A stretch of 64,000 nucleotides of DNA from Litoditis marina (taxonomy: Eukaryota; Nematoda; Chromadorea; Rhabditida; Rhabditidae): the NCBI GenBank assembly GCA_964036275.1, contig OZ038436.1:3434214-3498213 (forward strand), given 5' to 3'. Below the pieces are notes generated by a model. That model had not been told where the DNA came from, did no database searches, and was given only the letters and a program-made list of their open reading frames with translations. This document shows positions 40,948 to 51,451 of this stretch, one piece after another. The first letter of the stretch is position 1. Each line of letters starts with the position of its first letter. The position numbers and the translations under genes are program-made.

Positions 40948-42983
40948 CACTTATTTCCGCATTTGAATGTTTTCGTTTCCTACTGCCGATATTTTTTCTC
41001 CTCTTGTATATTACATGCTTGCATGTGAATAAATCAATCAATCGTAATTTTGAAAATGGAAAAGACAACTGATTGTGAATTTGCTTTTTTTTTCTGTTGC
41101 TCATGCACAAGTTATAGAGACTACAAAGCATTTGTGACTTACCCACCACTCCCTCTCAACCTTTTAGGGCCTTTTAGTCCCAAGACTTTTCACCTGAGTA
41201 TATGCTAGTCCCGATTGAAGTAGCAGATGTATGGGGTTGGAATTTTAGGTTCATTTTCTATTATTGATCCCGGTAAAGAGGTAGGACTGTAGGATCAATA
41301 TTAGTACTGATATAGGGGGGCTCAACTATCACAAAGGTGTGTGAGTATGGTTTTGGTCGTCACGACTTCAATTCCCTTTAAACAATGTGTTCCTTACAAG
41401 AAACAAGAAACGTGTTCTATATAAGTCGGTTTGTTTCGAATACTAGATTAACGGTGGTTGAATGTTGCATGATGCATGATTATTTCAATGTCAGAATTGC
41501 CGGAATTCGCATCATATTCTTTCATACGTTCTTTATTCTGAAATGATACTGTCGTTTCAGTAACAATATAACTATCAGACTTTTTTTTCAAAACAATTTT
41601 CGTCACTGCGAATGAAATTTATTCAGGTTAAAAGAAAACACGTGATTCATGAACATAGTTTAACATATCAATTAACAGAAACGAATCTGAAGATATAGAC
41701 AGGAAAAATATCGATTGAAATTGAAAATCGAACTCACGAAAAAAACCATTCACAACAAATTGTTAAACAAGACATTATTTAGATTTTATCATAATGATAT
41801 TAAGATGAAAAACGACAACTTAACAAAAAATGTGCATACAGAAAATAAGATACACCGTGTGTATGATTTAAGTTGTAATTCTCACTCTCGTACAAAATCA
41901 ATCGTAAATGGGTTGAAAAACGGTAACAAAACATTTCCAACAAGGTTCACTTCTCAACAATCACCTCCATGTTTTACGAAATGTACTTAAATGGACCGTA
42001 CCTCTTCAGTTTGATGATGTTAGCTATTGCCGGTCACATGAGAAGAAAAATAAACAGAACAATATGATAGGAAATAGGGAACATTTTCCAACTTAGGTCG
42101 TTTTTGTGCAAACTCGACTACGGAAATATCGCTTAAGCCACAGCGTGTAGACGCGCACAAACTGTCCACGAAACGTGCGCAAAAAGTATCAAAAACTTGA
42201 AAAGTTAACAATTGAAAGAAAGGGTTTTCGATATTGATTCAAATTTGTGTTCTGTTGACAATCGAGGTTGTGTTTACTAGAACATGGCCAAAAGCTTTGT
42301 GATAAAGTAATTCTATGAATGACTTGGCTTATAAAACGCTCAGTTCTCCACGATTTAAATTTTCCTTTTCCGTCGTAAATGTACAATATTGAAGCAGTGT
42401 CTTGGCTTTTCGTTTTTTCTATTCGATCGAAATTACAGAGAAACGGTCCCTCCAAATGCCAGTTGCTTATATGGTCTGGTAATACCAACAAACAATCATC
42501 AGAGTATAAAGTATTATAAAGTTGTTGTGTGCTGTGGACATCAAAACTCAGAAGTTGAAATATACACAATCAAACTTACAGTATCTAACTCTATAGTATT
42601 CCTCAAGTATTCGAAAACGAGTTGGCTATTCAATCGATTGTACTTTACACTTTACTTATCGTAGTACCGTTAATTTTTCCCTTGTTCCAGTTTCACATTC
42701 AGTTTTATCATATCCACATACAAGTTTTTTTATGTTTGTATATGTACACATCAGTATTTTTCAGCTGTCTCAGCAATGTCTTCGGTAGATCACAATGTTC
42801 GAAATATTGGGTGAGAAACATAAATTAACATTAATGACGTGCCATTGTGCACAACGGTTCATTTTCGAGGTTTTCAGGGTTACTTGCTTCAAAGTATTGG
42901 ATAGTTTCGAATAAACACGTTTGTTCTCGTCTTTCACTCGATCTGCCAAACAAATTGGCGAATAGTTATGCATAGTGTTAATA

Positions 42984-43029
42984 TCACTTCCCCTCCCAAA
43001 ATACCAAAGTATTTTGGGAGGGGAAGTGA
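42984..43029. repeat. Perfect 21-bp hairpin with CAAA loop (unit 2)
   Basis: Identical to the hairpin at 36578-36623, carried by the tandem duplication. Confidence 0.95.
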
Positions 43030-44347
43030 AAGTTTGTAAAAGAAGGTCAATCGTATCACTACCACTCTCGTACAATGTTGATATAACATTTCGACAGACC
43101 CATTCTCAGTTTTTTTTTCTTCATAAAAACTGCTTATATTTTCCACTATATGTCTTTTTCAACATCACATGATGTACACACAAACCTTCGTTGATACAAT
43201 AGTTGAACTTGAAAATAGTCGGAATTCTGACAATGCTATCTGAGTGGTTGAGATGGAACAAACAAAACTGAGTTTTGAAGCTCAATGGGAAAAACAAATA
43301 TTAATATGTTAGGAATGGAATACAATTTAATGATTCTACCGTATGATTTCGAACTATTCAATGAGAATTCCCGTTTTCCAGCTTCAAGTTTCTCGGGGAT
43401 ACATTTGGAACAGTTGTATTCTGGGTAGAACTTATTGCAAATATCTGATTCGGCTGGGTCTTCCACAACTAATTTGATTAGAAAAAACGATTTGTTTATC
43501 AAAAAGCTAAAATTTCCGTTCAGCGATGCTTTCATATTGCCTTTTAGTACGGTAACTCACACCATGTTATCCTAAGCAAGTGAAAATCAGTCAAATGTGG
43601 CACCCCATGTTTATACAAGTAACTATTAAGTAGACGGTAATATAGTTCTTCGTTTAAAGAATCGTAAAATACGAAAATTTGTACATGAAAGCAATAATAT
43701 TAATATATAATAATTGTAATTTTTTACCAGTATTTCATAACTTGTATTATTAATTGATAGGACATTTTATCTACTGATGAGAGCTATCCACCACGTCTAG
43801 AATAATGCCCAAACCGCCTCATGTCACAGCATTTTCTAGATCGGACTAAGAATTGTGTAACTTAATAAAAATACGTATATTTTATAAATGTCATAAATGC
43901 ATGATACTTCTGGAATGAGGAAAGAGAGCTGTTTGTGAACTTATTATACAACATGTAATATTAATTGTCAACTTCACTTTAACTCTATTTTCCTTTGCGC
44001 TCTGAACCTTGGCCCTTCCTCGTTCAAAAATCACATGAAGCAAAAGTTGAGGGAACACCATGTGATACACTCACTCCTGAGACTCACTACTCCCTCTCAA
44101 CCTTTTAGTCCCAAGACTTTTCTACTGAGTATCTGCTAGCCCCATTTAAATGTCAAATTTCTAAGGATTTTCAGGTTCATTTTCTATCATAATTTTGGAT
44201 GGACAAAACGGATTGTAGGATAAATATTAGTACTCATATATAGAGATGGTGCAACACTGAAGCGCGCATAGTTTCGATATTTTCACACAAGTGTGTCAAA
44301 TGAAGCTTTTCTGTTTTAGACTTTGCAAGTTAAAACAGGTTTTGTCA

Positions 44348-44800
44348 TCTTTCTTAGAATTTAACTTTGTATTTCAATCAACTTATTTCCGTTGTTACGA
44401 AATCGAAAATTTATTCAGGTTAAAAGAAAACACGTGCTTCTCGAACATCAGTTCAACATATCAATTTACAGAAACGAATCTGAAGACATAAACAGGGAAA
44501 ATATCGATTGAAATTAAAATGGACATTACAATAAAAGACCGGAAACTCGGGAAAACGGAACAATTTACCGTATCTAATCTCAGAAAAGGCTGTAATCGAG
44601 AGAAAAAAGTGAGTGAAAACTGTGAACAATCAAATTTGTAATAACATGAAAATGGGAACTTCGCCAATCACCGGCGCTTTCTGTTTCTATTGGGCTGGAA
44701 TCAACAGTTGCAGCCAGAACTCGGAGTTTGCTCGCGATTCGAATTCAGGTTGATATGGTCGGGAAACTCCGGGAAATCGTGCGTATCCTAAAATAAACAA
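44348..44800. repeat. Tandem duplication, partial third unit
   Basis: Matches 31925-32381 and 37942-38398, with a 4-base deletion near 44642 and a few substitutions. It contains the rab-7 last exon. Homology ends at AAATAAACAA (44791-44800), exactly where the other copies carry GATT and the foldback element. Confidence 0.93.
44410..44415 (-). terminator. Candidate rab-7 polyadenylation signal
   Basis: Minus-strand AATAAA about 285 bp after the rab-7 stop; no earlier AATAAA was seen. Also present in the two duplicate units. Confidence 0.45.
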
Positions 44801-47800
44801 TATTCGGTTTTATTAGTACAACAAAATTGACTTGAATTTGAAATATAGTTAAATATGTTTTTCTTGGAAAATAGAGCCGTTCTCGATGGAACTCGATCAT
44901 ATGTTGATTTTGCATCGGAACCCATTAATTTGACGTAGTTATAAATTTCATTAGTTTCTATTTATCTTGCAAATCAGCCGAGGTTAGTGAAACATTTAAA
45001 TATAAGCGATCGAACACAGCTTGATATAGGACATACAGTATCCTTTCGTCGTTATTAGGCGACGAATGCCCTATTATATATCTGACTAGGTTTTTCGGTC
45101 CCCCATTTTTAGGTTACCTGAGAAGGAAACCTGCAAATGACCTAAAACCAAAAGTAGGCTACCGTTAAAACTGACGGTAAAACAAAACGAAAGTTAGCGT
45201 GACATGTTTTCCAGTTTCGGTTATCTACCGCTTATCTATTCAGGTAACCGGAAAAGGGTAACCAAAACTCGGTTACGTTACCAAAGGAAGAACCTGGCTA
45301 GATAGACAATACAGTAAATGAAAGTTTGATCTACCTGAGACTCGCGGGCCAACGCGTCTCGTGCAATTGCTTGGAAGGCCGCCTCAACATTCACAGCTTC
45401 CTTCGCGGAAACCTAGAAACAAAAAATCGATAACGGTATGAATTATTGATTTAGGCAGGTTATCCATTCAGTGTGTTGGTTCATTGTTTGCAAGTTTTGT
45501 TGGTCATATCACAATGTTACATACAGCTGGTAGATGAGGCCAATTCTACAACTAACTGGGTTTTTAGGTAACCTAACCTTATTTTGTTAACCTAATTTTG
45601 AGGTTACCTAGGTAGGTGACCTGAAAGTAACCTGAAACTAAATTCCGGTTACCGTTCAAACTAACGGTAAAAACCACATTTTGGGTGAGAAAAACAGGTA
45701 ACCGGTTTTTCATTTCAGGTTACCAACCGGTTATCTACTGAGGTAACCTAAGAAATAGGTTACCAAAAAAGGGTCAGGTTACCTAAAAACCCGGTTAGAT
45801 ATAGAATTCACCGGTAGATGACCAATAGATGAATCAGTCATTTCGTCTCCGAGGTACTCGTGGCATACACCGAAGGGTCTCTCATTTTTCCTAAAATTTC
45901 GCGACACCCCCTTCTTTTTTGAGTCGCGACCCATCCAAAATTGTACAAAAATCCGATTTTTATCGACTTTTGGTTTAATTTTCAGTACTTTTGTATGCAT
46001 TTTACTGTTAAACACCGCCGACCCTATTTTTCATAAAAATTAGTTCGCAACTCTTCATCTAATAAGAGACCTTGGCGGTGAATGATTCGTGGCCACGAAA
46101 ACGCGATGGTTTTTCAAGTTAAATAAAACAGAAGTACAACAACATCGTGGTTGGTGTGGTTCACGAGCAGTGGCACGTGGAGAAACTGCAGTTCATATTA
46201 GTAGACCTAATCGTACAGAGCTTTCCAACAACTGAATGTTTCAACTCAAAAAGTGCGCAAACAAGGCATCCGTTCGGTAAACTCGTTGCTAGTCAGCAAA
46301 ATCAATACCACGTCATTATGGAAAATCAATAATACAATCGATAACGTGACACGTGATGTAACTTACCTCGTAGTAGGGGATGTTGTTCTTGTTCTGACAC
46401 CATGTCTGCGCTCTCTTCGCACTCACTGCTCTCTGCGACTCCAAATCCACCTTGTTTCCCAGCAGAACAAATGGGAAGTTTTCCGGGTCTCGCGGGCTAA
46501 AACACGGAAAATCTATATATTTTCATCGTATATAAATAGTATATACGACAAAATGGGCCGCATTCCAAGGTTAAGACATTGCAACTTCTCGAGTTTCCGT
46601 CAAGACCAAACAATGACCTCACAATTTCAACAAAACGGGAGTATTCTAGTGACTATTCGGACAATTTTACTAAAGTAGAATACAGATGCCCTACAATACA
46701 TGAAATCGACGTGAATTTGGGGACCACTGAAAACTGAAATCGAACGCACTTTGCCTAAATCAGGATAACCATCTTTTAAAAGATAGAAAATGAGCATGTT
46801 ACAATAGAAAAGATCAAAGATAGAAATTGAGAATGTTATTCTCTGGCTCTTATATCTAAAGAATAGTCGCAAAAATGAGTCGACTGTACTAATAACCAAG
46901 TGGGAAATACTGTGACAATAGAATTAAGAAAACCGATTGTGATTCTACATTCTACGTGATAAATCTGAGAAAAACACTATAAAACTTAGAAGACGGGTAA
47001 TCGAAGGTACCTGGCCTGAATGAGGAACTCGTCCCGCCACGAGTCCAGACTCTTGAACGAGTTCGGATTCGTGACGTCATAGGACAGGACACAGCAGTCG
47101 GCTCCGCGATAAAACGCGACGCCCAGCGACTGAAAACGCTCCTGACCCGCGGTGTCCCAGATCTGTAATGGAAATGTATAGATTTATAGAAACATATTGC
47201 AGTTAAGTTGTCCGCAAAGCAGAAAAAGGTCCGAAAACAGACTACCTTTTCCCACCATCGGAGAAAATTGGTCGTTTTTGACGCAAAATCAGATATTTTC
47301 CAGTTTCTTAATCATAAACCGGTGAAAAAAACACACCTTACTGATGTGAAGTGTGAACACAGAGTGCGAAAATTAACCAAAGCACACCGTTTATCGGGTC
47401 TGGCACGTCGAAATTCATGAATTTTGATCAAAAAGACCTATTTGCCCAGGTTTGGTCAAAAAATGATGTCAAATTTAAATCACTTTCCCACAACTTGACT
47501 ACTTTTTCATTCACATATTCCAATCAACTGTCATTTCATGTTTGATGACAAATCCTAGCAAATTACATTGATGATAAACCGACGCACTTTTTAGAAAAAG
47601 CCGCAAAAACAAATTTCAAGCATGCTATCAACCTGAAATATGTCAACACTAAACTACTTTGCCATTAAAGCATTAAAGAAGGAATAGAAAATTTCCTTCA
47701 CTCACTACTCAGAAAAAACAAAACTTATCCATGTTACACAAAAAAAAACCGAACTAAAAGCTAGATGTAAATGATTCTTTAGCAAAAGAATGACATATTA

Positions 47801-50309
47801 TTTATATAAACTAAAATTTCAACAGTCTTAAGCATAATCTATTCGTACTTGCTGAGAGTTTGGGTTACGGGTAGATAGCTAAACAATCCACACGTTTCCA
47901 AACTCCAACGGAAATAAAACTACGCCAGTTATAATGCGACTGCGAAACATTTCGATGCATCGCGGAGTGCGCTCCAAATATAAACAGATTCGCAGAGATT
48001 TACTTAAAAATATCCGATATGTATATGAAAAACATAATATCTTATAATAAATTCAGTTTCTCTCATCAACTTCAAATGCTATTGATGAAAAATCCACTGT
48101 TTTTTTCCCCGAAAATAACCCCAGTTTTCATTAAATTAGTAAATATCTTATTGAAAGTAACTAGATGTTGTTTCATTAAACCACGTCAATTTTAATCTAG
48201 CAACATCTGAAACAATCTGAATCTAATTGAATCAAATGAACTAGTTTTATTTAAGTTCGATATAAAAACGTTGAACTTGAAGTGTGAATTTACAAAAAAA
48301 CTTTATTCCAAAAACAGCAATGCAGGCCGCTTAAGTGTAGTTTGTAGACTTGGTTGACTGAATAAAACTATTGGCATGTTCGCTTCTATCTAACTGGTTT
48401 CAAAATGTGGATGGGCAGTTTCCGTTACTGAAGAGCGTGACCAAACAACAAAATAACACAGCAGAATTCGCGTACAACGCGTGAGCCACGTGACGTGGCG
48501 CGTGGAGTTTAAGTTAATCTGTTTTTAGAACCAAAGCAGTATCCATAGAAGGAAAACTCAAAGAAGGAAAACCAGGCGAAAATATGTTTAATATAAGATC
48601 AAAGGTCAAAGGACAAAGTTATTAGATCAAACCTGCAGGGTGACAGTTCGGTCGTCAATTTGCACGTCTCTCGTAAGAAAATCGGCTCCAATGGTCGCCT
48701 GAAACATTGCGATGCGTTTATAAAACGGTGTTTGAGGGCGAAAACGTGAAAAACCGCACGATTTTGAACAGTGAAGTTTATCATCACATTACACATTCAC
48801 GCATTGACACGTGTGGTGCGAATAAGCATAATGCATTTCACTAGTAGCAATCATGGACCCACGCTTAAAAACGGAACACGTTTTTATGTTTTGAATCTGT
48901 GAACCAATGTTCCACTCATAATCATAACGTTTCACGTATTGAACTATTCGTCGAAAAAGAACTGAGCGTACCCCAGCAAGGTTGTCCGAATAGTCAGAAA
49001 AATTCGGAAAACGGACTACTTTTCGGCCGAAAAGATCAAAATCGGTCTACCTTAGATGGAAAATCCTACATTTTCACGTGTTTACATCTAAAAACGGATT
49101 ACTTTTTGTCGCTTAGTCAGATCTTACTGGTGTATGGAACTGAGTTCTCGATTGAAAAAGAAAGGTAAAGGTGACCCAAACGGAAAATAGTAAAGGGGAA
49201 TTTTAGTGTGTCAGTACATATAATTATGTTTTTATTCTCAATTCATGTGCCAAACGTCGTTCCCCTTACCGAAAATGGCCAACCCAAACAAAAAAACCAA
49301 TTGAATCTAAGAATTTGAAAAAAGTCTCCACGTACCCTGTACTGATTGCTGAACCTCCTGTTCACGTACTGGTTCATCAACGACGTTTTTCCAACTCCAG
49401 AATCTCCGAGAATGATCACCTGCAATAAAAAAATCGATAATCACTTGATCCCACATCAAAAATCGTGTGACAGGACAACTCACGTGACCAAACTCGACTA
49501 AAGTTGTTCAAGTAGTTCCGAAATTCGAGAAAACAAAGTTTTTCGTCAATATCGGGAGAAATTGTCTGTTTTAGGTTTAACGTATTTGGAAAAAGGTTCC
49601 TTTTTGTATATTCACAACTTACTAGCGTGTGCAGCAAAAATCGAAAAACGGCCAATTCTACAACTAACCGGGTTTTTAGGTAACCTAACCTTTTTTGGCA
49701 ACCTCTTTTTCAGGTTACCTTGTAGGTAACCTGAAAGTAACCTAAAACTAAAATCCGGTCACCGTTCGAAGTAACGGTAAAAACCACATTTTGCCTTAGA
49801 AAAACAGGTAACCGATTTTTCATTTTAGGTTACCTACTGAGGTAACCTGAAAAAGAGGTTACCAAAAAAGGGTTAGGTTACCTGAAAACCCGGTTACATA
49901 TAGAATTCACCTCACAATAATAAACAATAACGCCTTATATTTCTTACTAGCAGCAAAGAGGGATACATACTAGTCGATTTGTCGTAATAGCTAGAAACTA
50001 AAAAGATCACACCTTCACGATTTTTTTCCAATATCCACTTTCGAAGTTTACAAAGTTTACATTTCGAACGCGTTTCTATTAAAAAGCAAACGATTGAAAG
50101 TTAGGGTTACTACGACCAATCAGTAAAATCCAAGTACTCATCAAAAATAATGCCGTTTTCGGTACTATATATCAATCATTTTGAGAAAAGGAGCTCGCTT
50201 ATTGTGCCAAGTTGTCCCAAGTGTAATATTATGTAACCGAAAATAGAAACAAATTATAAAAAAAGAATATTCTCACCTTGAGAAGAGCCTTCTTCCTTCC
50301 AGTTGACAT
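44701..50309 (-). CDS. rab-7: Rab7 small GTPase, seven exons
   Basis: Rab7 cycles between GDP and GTP and directs late endosome, lysosome and phagosome maturation on membranes. Coding exons: 50277-50309, 49336-49419, 48633-48698, 47011-47162, 46367-46496, 45335-45412, 44701-44787. All have GT-AG borders and consistent phases and give 209 residues, the length of C. elegans RAB-7. Motifs: P-loop GDSGVGKTS (16-24), switch I Thr41, DTAGQE (64-69, Gln68), NKVD (126-129), SAK (157-159) and the double-geranylgeranyl signal CNC at the C-terminus. The start is the only in-frame ATG before the first Rab block. Likely trans-splice acceptors lie 36-42 bp upstream. An AATAAA for the 3' end is at 44410-44415. 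Introns hold several MITEs and AATGTTTC motifs. The last exon is duplicated downstream at 38299 and 32282. Confidence 0.97.
44989..44996 (-). promoter_or_regulatory. AATGTTTC motif in rab-7 intron 6
   Basis: Core preceded by CGATCGCTTATATTTA and followed by ACTAACC. A weaker member of the motif family: no downstream TATA-like box. Confidence 0.2.
45095..45300. mobile_element. GGTTACC-type MITE, degenerate copy
   Basis: TTTTTAGGTTACCTGAGAAG ... CTCGGTTACGTTACC with internal ACCGTTAAAACTGACGGTAA. In rab-7 intron 6. Confidence 0.7.
45537..45813. mobile_element. GGTTACC-type MITE in rab-7 intron 5
   Basis: Starts GGCCAATTCTACAACTAACT and ends AACCCGGTTAGATATAGAAT; ends are inverted repeats built on AACCGGGTTTTTAGGTAACC. 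Closely related to 49648-49914. Confidence 0.85.
46235..46242 (+). promoter_or_regulatory. AATGTTTC motif in rab-7 intron 5
   Basis: Core on the plus strand in CCAACAACTG + core + AACTCAAAAAGTGCG. Lacks the upstream GC words; a weak member. Confidence 0.2.
47205..47370. mobile_element. MITE of the CTTACTGGTGTATG family, diverged copy
   Basis: GTTGTCCGCAAAGCAGAAAA, GACTACCTTTTC, TTTTTGACGCAAAATC, ACCTTACTGATGTG, in the same order as 48970-49142 and 57400-57575. In rab-7 intron 3. Confidence 0.6.
47944..47951 (-). promoter_or_regulatory. AATGTTTC motif in rab-7 intron 3
   Basis: Minus strand: GATGCATCGA + core region + GCAGTCGC then ATTATAAC, a TATA-like box 8 bases downstream; further upstream TTTGGAGCGCACTCC. 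Confidence 0.4.
48701..48708 (-). promoter_or_regulatory. AATGTTTC motif overlapping the rab-7 exon 3 acceptor
   Basis: Minus strand AAACGCATCGCAATGTTTCAG ends at the splice acceptor of exon 3. It may be simply a good acceptor, but its upstream flank (GCATCG) is shared with intronic motifs that are not at splice sites. Confidence 0.25.
48970..49142. mobile_element. MITE of the CTTACTGGTGTATG family
   Basis: CCCAGCAAGGTTGTCCGAAT ... AGATCTTACTGGTGTATGG; the ends are inverted repeats (CCAGCAAGGT / ACTTACTGGT type). The middle has ACTACTTTTCGGCCGAAAAG and TTTTCACGTGTTTACATC. In rab-7 intron 2. A more diverged copy is at 49490-49632. Confidence 0.8.
49648..49914. mobile_element. GGTTACC-type MITE in rab-7 intron 1
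   Basis: GGCCAATTCTACAACTAACC ... CCCGGTTACATATAGAATTC with terminal inverted repeats and internal GGTAACC words. Best-preserved copy of the family with 45537-45813. Confidence 0.88.
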
Positions 50310-50345
50310 AGTGATTTAGATGGGGCAAAATTCGATAGAAATATA

Positions 50346-50354
50346 CTGAAACTG
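50346..50354 (-). promoter_or_regulatory. Candidate trans-splice acceptor 5' of rab-7
   Basis: Minus strand TTTTATTTTCTCAG then TTTCAG, two good acceptors 42 and 36 bp before the rab-7 ATG with no obvious donor upstream. In nematodes this layout usually marks spliced-leader addition; alternatively an ordinary 5' UTR intron. Confidence 0.4.
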
Positions 50355-50411
50355 AGAAAATAAAAGACACCCAATGAAGACAACATTGTACAACACTTAT
50401 AAGCTAGACGT

Positions 50412-50419
50412 GAAACATT
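50412..50419 (-). promoter_or_regulatory. AATGTTTC motif with TTATAA box
   Basis: Minus strand AAATTCGTTCCAATGTTTCA then CGTCTAGCTTATAAG: a TTATAA box 9 bases after the core. About 100 bp upstream of rab-7, same strand. Confidence 0.4.
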
Positions 50420-50839
50420 GGAACGAATTTACATGAGGTGGGCAGGGAACAACCTTAAATACCACTGATTGTACTCTACTTGCACTGAGATGAAAGAGAA
50501 AAAAGTCAGGAATAGGAGAATGGAATGCTAGAATGCTACATGGAAGTTAGATAAGTTTAGAAACACCTGAAACAAAAGAAACCGGTTTTTTTTCGTTTAT
50601 TTACCAAAATAACTCCAAGTTTTGTATTTCTACACCCGAAAACATGCAAACTAACTGGAGCTCAAGTGAAAATAACCACAAAAACTGCAGTATTAAAAAC
50701 ACAGATTACGAAATTCTGGAGTCATGGGAAAAGTGTGAATCACCCAGCTGTTTCACGGGAAGGGAGGGGTCACTTCATGGGAAATCAATCAATTCTTTCG
50801 GTCCGCAAACTGTCAAATGTAAACAGCAAAGAAACAGAG

Positions 50840-51050
50840 GAGAGCAAAGACAGAAAGAGAGAGAATGAGAATGAGAGAGAGAAAAAGAGAGAGAAGGAGT
50901 ATGTGTGAGAGAGAGACTAATTTGAAAAACATGTAGGGTGAGATATAGATAGAGAAGGAGAGGTAAAAATGATGAGGAAGATAAATGAAGGAAAGAAATA
51001 AGAGATGGAGGTAGAGAGAACAAGAGAAAAGAGAGAGAGAGAGACGATTA
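50840..51050. repeat. GA-rich purine tract
   Basis: Interrupted GAGA sequence upstream of rab-7. Frames here are low-complexity. Confidence 0.9.
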
Positions 51051-51197
51051 TGCCATTACTTGTTTACATTCGGACCTAGCCATAACAATATTTTTCTCGC
51101 CACTCCCCAGTAATAAGTAAAAGCAAATAATCACACTGGTCTCCGGATGAGCATAGAATTAAAAAGTCAGCTCAAAGTGAACTGATAAAGTGTGCGC

Positions 51198-51205
51198 GAA
51201 ACATT
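51198..51205 (-). promoter_or_regulatory. AATGTTTC motif with TTTAT box
   Basis: Minus strand AGCTTCACTCCAATGTTTCG then CGCACACTTTATCAG. It matches the plus-strand context at 26816 over about 34 bases although the surrounding DNA is unrelated. Confidence 0.45.
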
Positions 51206-51443
51206 GGAGTGAAGCTTAGATGATCAAATCGTGAACCAACTCATGAAGCCAGAAAAAAAACTAGTTTTTAACTTAACAGAGTTACGAGTTGTAAGTTGTA
51301 ATTAATTGGGTTTCTTGTAATCGTAAAGCGTTCTCACCTTCACCAAACTTTAAAATAATCAAAAACAAACCTCTAACGTCAACTTACTACCAAAAAACAA
51401 CCAAAACTCACTCGATGATGTTCAATAAAACGTAGAATGCTCC

Positions 51444-51451
51444 AATGTTTC
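51444..51451 (+). promoter_or_regulatory. AATGTTTC motif
   Basis: Plus strand AGAATGCTCCAATGTTTCAC then AATTTAG. Upstream AATGCTCC compares with AATGCGCTCC at 58868. Confidence 0.35.

Noticed and set aside
49416..49655. 79-codon minus-strand frame upstream of rab-7 exon 2
   Set aside because: Intron 1 of rab-7 covered by a diverged MITE.
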